From Pseudomonas sp. LS44 (GTDB lineage Bacteria > Pseudomonadota > Gammaproteobacteria > Pseudomonadales > Pseudomonadaceae), in contig NZ_CP102830.1 of the NCBI RefSeq assembly GCF_024730785.1, forward strand, positions 992,001 to 1,056,000: 64,000 nt of DNA, read 5' to 3'. The notes beneath the pieces are model-generated. The model was given only the letters and a program-made list of their open reading frames with translations, was not told the origin of the DNA and ran no database searches. The position numbers and the translations under genes were made by a program. Below are positions 25,005 to 33,162 of the stretch, piece after piece. Positions within the stretch are counted from its first letter, which is position 1; each line of letters opens with the position of its first letter.

Positions 25005-25262
25005 GAACCAGTTTACGATCTCGCGAGCTAGGGCCAGACAAGGCGCAACGACCAGCGGGAGTAACAGCCAAAGGCTGGCCCGTAGGGTGAGCGCCAGCGA
25101 ATAAATCGGGCGAAGAAGCGCAGTTTACGTGTTGTAAATGAGCATGACTCGCTTCGCTCGCCCCTTCGGGGCCGCACTGAAGTGCGTTAGCCGCAAGCGG
25201 CTTCTGAGCCCGATTTCAACGCCATATGGCCGACGCGCAGCAGATCGTAAACAGGTTCTGAG
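25001..25262. repeat. Dispersed element with terminal inverted repeats, copy 2 (262 bp)
   Basis: Left end CTGAGAACCAGTTTACGATC, right end reverse complement CTCAGAACCTGTTTACGATC: two mismatches in 20. The interior matches copy 1 (6282-6473) with about 70 extra bases containing small palindromes (CTCGCCCCTTCGGGG, TTAGCCGCAAGCGGCTT). Compared with copy 1, both ends carry TTTAC/GTAAA where copy 1 has TTCAC/GTGAA. Confidence 0.8.
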
Positions 25263-25313
25263 TCAATCCTGCAGGCGCGGCCCAGGCTGTTTCTGGGCGA
25301 TTGGAGTCGATCT

Positions 25314-25347
25314 TTGCAAACCCGCCGAACCCACGGCGGGTTTGCAA
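25314..25347. other. Perfect stem-loop in the gap before the phospholipase gene
   Basis: TTGCAAACCCGCCG, loop AACCCA, CGGCGGGTTTGCAA: a 14-base perfect stem with no T run after it on either strand. The gap 25263-25549 has no gene I can support; a 49-codon frame from 25401 touches the next start but has no family resemblance. Confidence 0.7.
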
Positions 25348-25549
25348 GCTCAATCGAGGCGACTATCGTTGCGCTGACCCGTGCAGAGCCCAGAGATACC
25401 ATGCCCAAACCGTTGAATGTCGTACTCGCCCCTGGTCTGGCTCTGCCGCAGGCGAGTTGCTCCGCGGAGCATGACGCCGCGCTGACTCCCTCGTTCTCCG
25501 CCCCATTGGGCAAGCTGTCCGCAGCCGCTGGCTTGATATTCAGTCGCTG

Positions 25550-26707
25550 ATGGGGAGCATCTTTCCCTGGCGCTCGGGCAACCGCTTTAAGTTGCTGATC
25601 GACGGCCCGCAGTTTTTCCCGGCGATGATTGCCGCCATCGATTCCGCCAACGCCCTGGTGGTGCTCGAGTTGTATCTGGTCGAAGACGGTCGCTGCAGCG
25701 ACGCCCTGATCACCGCGTTAGTGGCGGCAGCCGCGCGTGGCGTGGAAGTGCGTTGCCTGTTCGACGGGTTTGGCTGTCTGCGCCTGGGTAGAGTTTCGCG
25801 CTTGCGGCTGGCCGAGGCGGGCATCGAGCTGCGTCTGTACAACCCGGTGAACTGGCGGCGCGGGGTAAACAACTTCTTTCGCGATCACCGCAAGCTACTG
25901 GTGGTCGACCAACGTATCGCTTTCGTCGGCGGCACCGGTGCCACCGACGAGTTCTGGGTGCCGGACGAGGAGCCAAGCCGCTGGCATGAAGTGCTCGTCA
26001 GCATGGAAGGCGCGGTCGTCGCCCATTGGCAGTTGTTGTTCGATTACCAATGGCTGGCCTGCATCGGCAAGCGTCCGTGGAAACCCGAGGAGGCGCCGGG
26101 GCTCAGTCATCTGCCGGCACCGCCACCACTTGGTCAGGGCATGGGCCGGGTGGCGTACGCCGATGCCCGGCAACACCGCGACATCGTCCAGTCGCTGGTG
26201 CGCAGCGTGCGCCATGGCAAACGCCGCATCTGGTTGGCCACGCCGTATTTTCTGCCCAGCTGGAAGGTTCGCCGGGCGCTGCTGCACGCGGCACGGCGTG
26301 GCGTCGACGTGCGCTTGTTGCTGTCCAGTCGCAGTACCGACCATCCGCCGGTGCGCTTCGCGGGGCAGCGCTACTACCCACGGTTGTTGCGCGCCGGCGT
26401 GCGGATCTTCGAGTACGGCCCGCGCTTCTCGCATATGAAGATGGTGCTGGTCGACGATTGGGTCAGCGTCGGCTCGTGCAATTTCGATCACTGGAATCTG
26501 CGTTTCAATCTCGAAGCCAATCTCGAGGCGCTGGATGTCGATTTCACCCGGGAAGTCACCGAGTGCCTGGAAACCGACTTCGCAGCCAGCCGCGAAATCA
26601 CCCTGGAGCACTGGAAGGCGCGGCCCTTGGGCGCGCGGATTCTGCAGCGGCTGTGGGGCTGGCTGGATCGCGTGGCAGTCAACCTGCTCGAACGGCGCCG
26701 CCGCTGA
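25550..26707 (+). CDS. Phospholipase D superfamily protein, cardiolipin synthase (ClsB-like)
   Basis: 385-residue protein with two PLD half-sites: HRKLLVVD within NNFFRDHRKLLVVDQRIAFVGGTGATDEFW, and HMKMVLVDDWVSVGSCNFDHWNLRFNLEANLE. The layout without N-terminal membrane helices fits ClsB-type cardiolipin synthases, which transfer a phosphatidyl group between phospholipids, though a true phospholipase D cannot be excluded. A closing amphipathic WGWLDRVAVNLLERRRR could bind membrane. The ATG at 25550 has no clear ribosome-binding site; the preceding frame overlaps it (TGATG), so coupling to an upstream short frame is possible. Confidence 0.88.
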   Translation: MGSIFPWRSGNRFKLLIDGPQFFPAMIAAIDSANALVVLELYLVEDGRCSDALITALVAAAARGVEVRCLFDGFGCLRLGRVSRLRLAEAGIELRLYNPVNWRRGVNNFFRDHRKLLVVDQRIAFVGGTGATDEFWVPDEEPSRWHEVLVSMEGAVVAHWQLLFDYQWLACIGKRPWKPEEAPGLSHLPAPPPLGQGMGRVAYADARQHRDIVQSLVRSVRHGKRRIWLATPYFLPSWKVRRALLHAARRGVDVRLLLSSRSTDHPPVRFAGQRYYPRLLRAGVRIFEYGPRFSHMKMVLVDDWVSVGSCNFDHWNLRFNLEANLEALDVDFTREVTECLETDFAASREITLEHWKARPLGARILQRLWGWLDRVAVNLLERRRR

Positions 26708-26782
26708 GCCACACTTTTGTCGGGTGCCAGCGGCCGGAGCGGCTGGCTATCCTCGCTGCACAATCACAACAAGGACGCGTCC

Positions 26783-27367
26783 ATGCGCCGTTTTGGTCCG
26801 CTGATTCTGCTGCTCCTGACTCTGGCCGGCTGTTCCACGCCCGGCGCGTTCTTCGGCGCGCTGGATGGTCAGCCCTTTCGTGAACAGGCGCTGAGCGATG
26901 ATGATCATGCATTGGTCTATGTCTATCGCCCGAAAAGCCAGTGGGCGGATGAGGAGCTGGAAGCGCCGGCGCTGTTTCTCGATCAGCAGTTGATCGGCAG
27001 CCTGCCGAGCAATGGCTATCTGGTTTTGGAATTCGATATCGCCAGCTATGCCCTGGAGATGCGCCGGCCGCTGTTTGGCAGCTATTGGACGTTGCTGGCC
27101 GGTGGACCGCTGGACTTCACCCAGATCACCAGTTTCACCCTGGATGCCGAGGCCGGCGGGGTCTATTTCCTGCGTTACGACGAACTCAATGCGCCACCGC
27201 AAAGTGCCGAGACGGCGAACGTCAGCGATGGGCCGCTACAGCTGGTGTCGGCCGAACTGGGTCGCAAGGAAATCGCCGCCACTCGCGAGATCCAGCCGTT
27301 CGCGCGTATTCAGCGGAGCCAGCCGAGCGAGCCGGCGCAAGGTTTCTGGCAGCGCCTGGGGTTTTAG
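26783..27367 (+). CDS. DUF2846-like outer-membrane lipoprotein
   Basis: 194-residue protein with a lipoprotein signal (MRRFGPLILLLLTLAGCSTP; lipobox LAGC, Cys17). The mature part starts with a short linker, then HALVYVYRPKSQWADEELEAPALFLDQQLIGSLPSNGYLVLEF, which resembles the DUF2846 domain found in small lipoproteins of unknown role. Residue +2 after the cysteine is Ser, so sorting to the outer membrane is expected. The ATG at 26783 is preceded by AAGGACGCGTCC. Confidence 0.78.
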   Translation: MRRFGPLILLLLTLAGCSTPGAFFGALDGQPFREQALSDDDHALVYVYRPKSQWADEELEAPALFLDQQLIGSLPSNGYLVLEFDIASYALEMRRPLFGSYWTLLAGGPLDFTQITSFTLDAEAGGVYFLRYDELNAPPQSAETANVSDGPLQLVSAELGRKEIAATREIQPFARIQRSQPSEPAQGFWQRLGF

Positions 27368-27451
27368 TCGGCGTAGTAGTCACCTATTACCCGCAAAGGG
27401 CAGGCCGGGCGAATACTTTGCGCCCGTCACCCACCCTTGTCAGGAGTTCCC

Positions 27452-28033
27452 ATGGCCGCGAAAAAGATTCTCATGCTGGTCGGCGATTACGTCGAAGACT
27501 ACGAAGCGATGGTGCCGTTCCAGGCCCTGCAGATGGTCGGTCATACCGTGCATGCTGTGTGCCCGGACAAAATTGCCGGGCAGAGCGTGCGCACCGCGAT
27601 CCATGATTTCGAGGGCGATCAGACCTACAGCGAGAAGCCTGGGCATAACTTCGTGCTGAATTTCGACTTCGCGCAGGTCAACGCCGACGACTACGACGCA
27701 CTACTCGTGCCGGGTGGCCGTTCGCCGGAATACCTGCGGCTGAATGCCCAGGTGATCGCGCTGGTCAAGGCCTTCGCCAAGGCTGAGAAACCGCTTGCCG
27801 CGGTGTGTCATGGCGCCCAGTTGTTGGCCGCTGCCGGCGTACTCGAAGGCCGCGAATGCAGCGCCTATCCGGCTTGTGCGCCGGAAGTCGGCTTGGCCGG
27901 CGGCACCTATATCGACATCCCGGCGGATCAGGCTCATGTGCAGGGCAACCTGGCCAGCGCCCCGGCCTGGCCGGCGCATCCCGCCTGGTTGGCTGGTTTC
28001 CTCGGACTGCTCGGCACTACCATTAGCCTGTAA
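27452..28033 (+). CDS. DJ-1/PfpI family protein
   Basis: 193-residue DJ-1/PfpI fold protein. The nucleophile elbow is [14 protein letters not shown] with Cys119-His120, and the family acid is in [23 protein letters not shown] upstream matches bacterial PfpI-type members. Activities reported in the family include glyoxalase III, deglycase and chaperone function, so the role here is only 'stress-related' by inference. The ATG at 27452 has CAGGAG 8 bases upstream. It has no close operon partner. Confidence 0.88.
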   Translation: MAAKKILMLVGDYVEDYEAMVPFQALQMVGHTVHAVCPDKIAGQSVRTAIHDFEGDQTYSEKPGHNFVLNFDFAQVNADDYDALLVPGGRSPEYLRLNAQVIALVKAFAKAEKPLAAVCHGAQLLAAAGVLEGRECSAYPACAPEVGLAGGTYIDIPADQAHVQGNLASAPAWPAHPAWLAGFLGLLGTTISL

Positions 28034-28138
28034 GCGACTGGCTGAGTGGCACAACGCTGCGCCGTGAGGCTCTATTCGCGCGGCGGCGTTGTGGCGCGGA
28101 ACCACTAGACTTCAACCGGCACCTTCGAGGAACGCTGC

Positions 28139-28447
28139 ATGTGCGAGCTGTATGTAAAGGCCGATCCTATCCTCTATGAGTCGCGCTCGCGCTCCCTGCG
28201 CATTCGTGGCGTGGTGACCACCTTGCGCCTGGAAAACCAGTTCTGGGACATCCTGCGCGAGATCGCCGAAGTCGATGGCATGAGCACCAACCAGTTGATC
28301 ACCAAGCTGTATGAAGAAGTGATGGATTACCGCGGCGAAGTGGTGAACTTCGCCTCGTTCCTGCGCGTCAGCTGCACCCGCTTCCTCGCCCAGCGGCGTG
28401 ACCCAGTCGCCGGGCTGAGGTTGGTCGCCGAGCGTGCCCAGGCCTGA
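28139..28447 (+). CDS. Ribbon-helix-helix domain protein
   Basis: 102-residue protein. After a short N-terminal strand (SLRIRGVVTTLRLENQFWDILREIAEVDGMSTNQLITKLYEEV) the order strand-helix-helix and the conserved RLE..FW..L.EIA...G.S.N.LI match the ribbon-helix-helix (RHH_4) fold, seen in small DNA-binding proteins. It could therefore be a transcription factor; no target is evident. ATG at 28139, preceded by GAGGAACGCTGC. Confidence 0.75.
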   Translation: MCELYVKADPILYESRSRSLRIRGVVTTLRLENQFWDILREIAEVDGMSTNQLITKLYEEVMDYRGEVVNFASFLRVSCTRFLAQRRDPVAGLRLVAERAQA

Positions 28448-28533
28448 ACGGCAGCCGCGCGAACCTTGTAGCGGAACATGCAGTCGAACGCCTGGAGCTT
28501 GCCGCGCAGCCCTTTCTAGCCAGGAGACTGACC

Positions 28534-28773
28534 ATGGACACCACCCCGCATACGTTGACCACGTTGTTTGAACAGCTGGGCCTGCCGTCGGACCGCACCA
28601 GCATCGATAACTTCATCGCCAGCTACCGGCTGGAGCCTGGCGTGCGCCTGCCCGACGCGCCGTTCTGGACCGAATCCCAGGCGAGCTTTCTGCGCAATTC
28701 GTTGCGTGACGATGCGGACTGGGCCGTCGAGGTCGACGAACTGGCGGTGCGCCTCAGTCCGCAAGGCGCCTGA
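28534..28773 (+). CDS. DUF2789 family small protein
   Basis: 79-residue acidic protein (MDTTPHTLTTLFEQLGLPSD, then FIASYRLEPGVRLPDAPFWT and QASFLRNSLRDDADWAVEVDELAVRL). The L..LF.QLGL....I..FI..H/Y.L pattern is that of DUF2789, a proteobacterial family without known function. The ATG at 28534 is preceded by AGGAGA. Upstream of the fumarase gene on the opposite strand, as I recall for P. aeruginosa. Confidence 0.78.
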   Translation: MDTTPHTLTTLFEQLGLPSDRTSIDNFIASYRLEPGVRLPDAPFWTESQASFLRNSLRDDADWAVEVDELAVRLSPQGA

Positions 28774-28797
28774 GTCGGCCAGCGCAGTCGAGCTTTT

Positions 28798-28902
28798 GTA
28801 GGGTGGGGTAGCCGCGAAGCGGTGTAACCCACCAGCGGTGCCGCCCGGAACACTGGCGTCCAGCCTGCTCGGTGGGTTACGCCTACGGCTAACCCACCCT
28901 AC
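28798..28902. repeat. Extragenic palindromic repeat, family A, copy 4
   Basis: GTAGGGTGGGGTAGCCGCG and CGGCTAACCCACCCTAC arms; shares its inner block (CCAGCCTGCTCGGTGGGTTA) with copy 1 at 7942-8046. Confidence 0.85.
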
Positions 28903-28924
28903 GAATCTCAGTCGAGACAGCCAT

Positions 28925-28955
28925 GAAAAAGCCCGGCGCATGGCCGGGCTTTTCA
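28925..28955. terminator. Terminator downstream of fumarase
   Basis: GAAAAAGCCCGGC-GCATG-GCCGGGCTTTTC, a stem with A and T runs just beyond the stop of the minus-strand fumarase gene. Confidence 0.9.
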
Positions 28956-28970
28956 TGGCGCGTGAAGGGC

Positions 28971-30494
28971 TTACTGCACTTCCACTGCCAGGCTGTCGGT
29001 GATCTTCTTGTTCCAGATCGCCGGGCCGGTGATGTGCACCGATTCGCCCTTGGTGTCGACCGCCACGGTGACCGGCATGTCCTTCACTTCGAACTCGTAG
29101 ATCGCTTCCATGCCCAGTTCGGCGAAGGCCAGCACCTTGGACTTCTTGATCGCCTGGGCGACCAGGTAGGCGGCGCCGCCGACGGCCATCAGGTACACGG
29201 CCTTGTTGTCCTTGATCGCCTCGATGGCGATCGGGCCGCGCTCGGACTTGCCGATCATGCCCAGCAAGCCAGTGGTTTCGAGGATCTGCCGGGTGAACTT
29301 GTCCATCCGCGTGGCGGTAGTCGGACCAGCCGGGCCAACCACTTCGTCACCGACCGGATCGACCGGGCCGACGTAGTAAATGAAGCGGCCTTTCAGATCG
29401 ACCGGCAGCTGTTCGCCCTTGTTGAGCATGTCGACCATGCGCTTGTGCGCGGCGTCGCGGCCGGTGAGCATCTTACCGTTGAGCAGTACGGTCTCGCCCG
29501 GCTTCCAGCTCTGCACGTCTTCTGGGGTCAGGGTGTCGAGGTTGACGCGGCGCGCACTCGGGCCGGCTTCCCAGACGATTTCCGGGTAGGCGTCGAGGGG
29601 CGGCGCTTCCAGTTCGGCCGGGCCGCTGCCGTCGAGCACGAAGTGCGCGTGGCGGGTGGCGGCGCAGTTGGGGATCATGCACACCGGCAGGGAGGCGGCG
29701 TGGGTCGGGTAATCCATGATCTTGACGTCGAGCACGGTGGTCAGGCCGCCCAGGCCTTGGGCGCCGATGCCCAGCTGGTTGACCTTGTCGAACAGCTCGA
29801 GACGCATCTCTTCAAGCTTGTTCTGCGGGCCGCGGGCTTTCAGCTCATGGATGTCGATGGACTCCATCAACACTTCCTTGGCCATCACCGCGGCTTTCTC
29901 GGCGGTGCCGCCGATGCCGATGCCGAGCATGCCAGGCGGGCACCAGCCGGCGCCCATGGTCGGCACGGTCTTCAGCACCCAGTCGACGATCGAGTCGGAC
30001 GGGTTGAGCATGGCCATCTTCGATTTGTTCTCGGAGCCGCCACCCTTGGCCGCCACGTCGACTTCCAGCTTGTCGCCGGGGACGAGGGAGTAATGGATCA
30101 CCGCCGGGGTGTTGTCTTTGGTGTTGCGGCGTGCACCAGCCGGTTCGGCCAGGATCGAAGCGCGCAGGACGTTCTCCGGCAGGTTGTAGGCGCGGCGTAC
30201 GCCCTCGTTGATCATGTCGTCGACGCTCATGGTCGCGCCATCCCAGCGCACGTCCATGCCGACGCGGACGAATACGGTGACGATGCCGGTGTCCTGGCAA
30301 ATCGGCCGATGACCGGTGGCGCACATGCGCGAGTTGATCAGGATCTGCGCCATCGAGTCGCGCGCGGCCGGCGATTCTTCGCGCAGGTACGCCTCGTGCA
30401 TGGCTTGGATGAAGTCGAGGGGGTGGTAGTAGGATATGAACTGCAGGGCGTCGGCGACGCTCTGAATCAGATCTTCTTGCGTGATCACGGTCAT
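28971..30494 (-). CDS. fumA: Fumarate hydratase, class I (4Fe-4S)
   Basis: 507-residue class I fumarase that hydrates fumarate to malate in the TCA cycle and depends on an oxygen-sensitive 4Fe-4S cluster. The N-terminal alpha domain contains the cluster-binding PICQDTGIV, PSDSIVDWVLKTVPTMGAGWCPPGMLGIGIGGTAEKAAVMAK and CMIPNCAATRHAHFVLDGSGPA; the C-terminal beta domain carries GPTTATRMDKF and KSERGPIAIEAIKDNKAVYL. A single chain covers both domains, as usual in enterobacteria and pseudomonads. ATG at 30494. It is divergent from sadC, as in P. aeruginosa. Confidence 0.96.
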   Translation of the reverse strand: MTVITQEDLIQSVADALQFISYYHPLDFIQAMHEAYLREESPAARDSMAQILINSRMCATGHRPICQDTGIVTVFVRVGMDVRWDGATMSVDDMINEGVRRAYNLPENVLRASILAEPAGARRNTKDNTPAVIHYSLVPGDKLEVDVAAKGGGSENKSKMAMLNPSDSIVDWVLKTVPTMGAGWCPPGMLGIGIGGTAEKAAVMAKEVLMESIDIHELKARGPQNKLEEMRLELFDKVNQLGIGAQGLGGLTTVLDVKIMDYPTHAASLPVCMIPNCAATRHAHFVLDGSGPAELEAPPLDAYPEIVWEAGPSARRVNLDTLTPEDVQSWKPGETVLLNGKMLTGRDAAHKRMVDMLNKGEQLPVDLKGRFIYYVGPVDPVGDEVVGPAGPTTATRMDKFTRQILETTGLLGMIGKSERGPIAIEAIKDNKAVYLMAVGGAAYLVAQAIKKSKVLAFAELGMEAIYEFEVKDMPVTVAVDTKGESVHITGPAIWNKKITDSLAVEVQ

Positions 30495-30707
30495 GAGGCG
30501 CGCTCCTCTTAATTCGGGAACATCAGGAAGCGCCAGACCGGAACCCGGCGCATGTCAGGAAAAAAGGCGCGAAAGTATACCGCGCCGCCGCCAATGGGCA
30601 CAGCCGCCGACAGTCGACCTTAGTTGCTGAATCGGCCTGTCATCAGCTAGGCAACCTGAGATCACAACGGTACAGTAACAGCCAGTTGCCACTACGGGAT
30701 GGAACCC

Positions 30708-31835
30708 ATGGATGTAGGCAAGTCAGCGGTTAAAACAGAAGAACTACAAGCACTGCTGCTGAAGCGTTTCGGCATGGCAGCGGCAACCTATGGTTTGGCG
30801 TTGTTGGTGTTCTGGATCTGCGTACTCGGCGATCTGTACACCGGCGACACCCGCATGGCACTGATCTGCACGGCGCTGACGATCTTCAGCCAGCTGCTGT
30901 TCTTGGCGCTATTTCTCAGTGGAGGCAATCTGCGCTTTGCCGACGCCAGTTTGACCGAGGCACAGATTCTGGTCGCACTCGGTTGGCATACGTTGCTGCT
31001 GGTCCAGCTGCAGGCCGGGCGCGGCACGATGCTGATCATGTATGTGGTGATTCTGTTGTTCGGCGTATTCCAGCTGCGCCCGCGGGTGTTCATTCGTTGT
31101 ACGGCGTTCGCCTTTCTCGGTTTCCTCGGCATCAATCTCTGGGATGTTTACCGGCAACGGCTAGACCAACCGAGCCTGGCGCTGTTGCAGATCTGCGTGC
31201 TGTTTTTCGTGTTGATCTGGCTCAGCCTGCTCGCCAGCTACGTGCAGGGCCTACGCCAGCGCATGCGTCAACGGCGCTTTGCCTTACAGGCGCATCAGAA
31301 CACCCTGCGCGGGGTGATGCGCCAACTGGAAGATTTGGTGGCCACCGACGAACTGACCGGTTTGTTCAATCGTCGGCACTTCCTGCGCCTGGCTGAGCGC
31401 GAGCTGAGCAGCCTGCAGCCCGGTCACCAGCATGGCCTAGCCCTGATCGATCTCGATCACTTCAAACGGATCAACGACATGTATGGGCATGCCGCCGGCG
31501 ACCGGGTGTTGCAGACCTTCGCCGCGGTGGCGCGCGCCTGTCTGCGCGATGGCGACATTCTGGCTCGCTACGGTGGCGAGGAGTTCGTCCTGCTGTTGCC
31601 CAATACCGATGCCGATCAGTTCAGCAGCTGTTGCGAACGCCTGCGCGAAGCCTATGCCGGTGCCGAGCCGGTGGGCGTGGCGGTGAGCCCGATCAGCCTG
31701 TCGGTGGGCATGACCCTGCTGGTCACCGGCGACGATCTGGACGAGGCCCTGCACCGCGCCGATCAGGCCCTGTACCGGGCCAAGCGTAGCGGGCGCAATC
31801 GCTGCGACGCGGCCTGGGAAAACAGCGATGCCTAA
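30708..31835 (+). CDS. sadC: SadC-type membrane diguanylate cyclase
   Basis: About 375 residues: five or six membrane helices in the first 185 residues, then a cytoplasmic GGDEF domain (DELTGLFNRRHFLRLAERE ... LIDLDHFKRINDMYGHAAGDRVL ... RYGGEEFVLLLP). GGEEF is an intact active-site signature, so it should make c-di-GMP from GTP. SadC in P. aeruginosa promotes biofilm and opposes BifA; gene order (fumarase divergent, ferredoxin reductase next) is the same. An RxxD inhibitory site is not obvious five residues before GGEEF. Start chosen at 30708 because GGGATGGAA lies 5 bases upstream; the ATG at 30699 is possible. Overlaps the next gene by 8 bases. Confidence 0.88.
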   Translation: MDVGKSAVKTEELQALLLKRFGMAAATYGLALLVFWICVLGDLYTGDTRMALICTALTIFSQLLFLALFLSGGNLRFADASLTEAQILVALGWHTLLLVQLQAGRGTMLIMYVVILLFGVFQLRPRVFIRCTAFAFLGFLGINLWDVYRQRLDQPSLALLQICVLFFVLIWLSLLASYVQGLRQRMRQRRFALQAHQNTLRGVMRQLEDLVATDELTGLFNRRHFLRLAERELSSLQPGHQHGLALIDLDHFKRINDMYGHAAGDRVLQTFAAVARACLRDGDILARYGGEEFVLLLPNTDADQFSSCCERLREAYAGAEPVGVAVSPISLSVGMTLLVTGDDLDEALHRADQALYRAKRSGRNRCDAAWENSDA

Positions 31836-32811
31836 GCCGACCACGCCTGGGCCGGCCGCACCTAAGCCGGTCGCACCCGAACTGCAAGCAGGCGGGCGGC
31901 GGTGGACTGTCGCCGCGGGCAGCAATCTGTTGGATGCCCTCAACAGTGCTGGCGTGGTCGTGCCTTATAGCTGTCGATCCGGTAGCTGCCATGCCTGTCT
32001 GGTGCGCTGTACCGCCGGTGAACCGCTGGATGCGCAACCGCAGGCATTGGCCGCCGAGCGTCGCGCGGATGGCTGGCGCCTCGCTTGCCAGTGCCAGGTG
32101 GTCGATGACTTGGCCATTGAGGTGTTCGATCCGCTGCGCGACGGGTTGCCCGCGCAGGTACACAGTTGCGACTGGTTGAGCCCGCAGGTGCTGCGCTTGC
32201 GCCTGATCGCCGAACGTCCGCTGCGTTACCGCGCCGGCCAGCATTTGGTGCTGTGGGGCGGGCAGGGCGTGGCGCGGCCGTATTCGCTGGCCAGTCTGCC
32301 CGGTGAGGATGCCTGGCTGGAGTTCCACCTCGACTGCCAGCATCCGGGCGCGTTCAGCGACTTCGCCCGGCAGTTGCGGCCCGGTGATCCGCTGCGCCTG
32401 GGCGAGTTGCGTGGCGGTGCGCTGCACTATGATCCGGACTGGCAGCAACGGCCGCTCTGGCTGCTGGCTGCCGGCACCGGTCTGGCGCCATTGTGGGGTC
32501 TGCTGCGCGAAGCGTTGCGCCAGGAGCATCAAGGCGCTATCCGGGTCATGCATGTGGCGCACGAGCCCGCCGAACATTACTTGGCCGAACCGCTGCAGGC
32601 GCTCGCCGCAGCGCATCCCAACCTTCAGATAGAACTGGTCGCGGCGGCCGAGCTACCGGTTGCTTTGGCCGAACTGCGGCTTGTCTCGCGGCAAACCCTC
32701 GCCTTACTCTGCGGCCATCCCGGCAGCGTCGAGCGCTTCGCGCACCGGCTGTATCTGGCTGGCCTGCCGCGTAATCAAATGTTCGCCGACGTGTTCGTGC
32801 CGCACGCCTAG
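31828..32811 (+). CDS. 2Fe-2S ferredoxin / FAD-dependent reductase
   Basis: 327-residue electron-transfer flavoprotein: an N-terminal plant-type 2Fe-2S domain (Cys49, Cys54, Cys57 in YSCRSGSCHACLVRC, fourth ligand Cys87 or Cys89), then an FAD domain (ARPYSLAS, the RxYS motif) and an NAD-binding domain (LLAAGTGLAPLWGLL). This is the layout of oxygenase reductases and of ferredoxin reductase-like proteins. No oxygenase component is next to it, so its partner is unknown. It starts inside the end of sadC, which places it in the sadC operon. Confidence 0.88.
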   Translation: MPKPTTPGPAAPKPVAPELQAGGRRWTVAAGSNLLDALNSAGVVVPYSCRSGSCHACLVRCTAGEPLDAQPQALAAERRADGWRLACQCQVVDDLAIEVFDPLRDGLPAQVHSCDWLSPQVLRLRLIAERPLRYRAGQHLVLWGGQGVARPYSLASLPGEDAWLEFHLDCQHPGAFSDFARQLRPGDPLRLGELRGGALHYDPDWQQRPLWLLAAGTGLAPLWGLLREALRQEHQGAIRVMHVAHEPAEHYLAEPLQALAAAHPNLQIELVAAAELPVALAELRLVSRQTLALLCGHPGSVERFAHRLYLAGLPRNQMFADVFVPHA

Positions 32812-32839
32812 TCCGGCAATCCGCCGGCGGGAGATCCGC

Positions 32840-33132
32840 ATGACGGTGTATATCCTGGCGCAATTGCGCTTCACCGATCGCGCGGCTTACGACCGCTATC
32901 AGGCGCGCTTCATGGATGTTTTTCGCCAATTCGACGGAAAACTGCTGGCCGCCGACGAACGTCCGACCGTGCTGGAAGGCGAGTGGGAACGCGAGAAGGT
33001 GGTCCTGATGGGTTTCCCGATGAGGCGGCGGCACGGCGGTTTGCCGAGTCGGCCGAATACCAGGCAATCTCCGTGGACCGTCGAGCAGGAGCCGACACGC
33101 TGTCGCTGCTGGTGCAAGGTCTGGGAATCTAG
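32840..33132 (+). pseudogene. DUF1330 gene with a one-base frameshift
   Basis: Reads as a normal DUF1330 protein (MTVYILAQLRFTDRAAYDRY ... VLEGEWEREKVVLMGFP) for about 59 codons. It then needs one extra base near 33016-33019 to continue as DEAAARRFAESAEYQAISVD and end LLVQGLGI at 33132. With that repair it is 97 residues, the normal family length. As written, the frame runs on with unrelated residues into the next gene's start (33166). Either a real loss of function or a sequencing error in the CCCG context. DUF1330 is a small ferredoxin-fold family with no firm function. Confidence 0.8.
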
Positions 33133-33162
33133 AAACAAGAATTCAATCGCTTTGGAGTTGCA

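Noticed and set aside
25314..25347. Strong hairpin considered as a Rho-independent terminator
   Set aside because: Neither strand has a T run after the stem, and the nearest upstream gene already ends in a repeat element; kept only as an unexplained stem-loop.
25401..25550. 49-codon frame overlapping the start of the phospholipase D-like gene
   Set aside because: The TGATG overlap is suggestive of coupling, but residues show no conservation pattern I can recognise and the ribosome-binding site is weak.
28923..30512. A 529-codon open frame on the plus strand opposite the fumarase gene
   Set aside because: It mirrors the fumarase codons in a GC-rich genome and its translation is a low-complexity mix of His, Asp, Gly and Val without any family resemblance.
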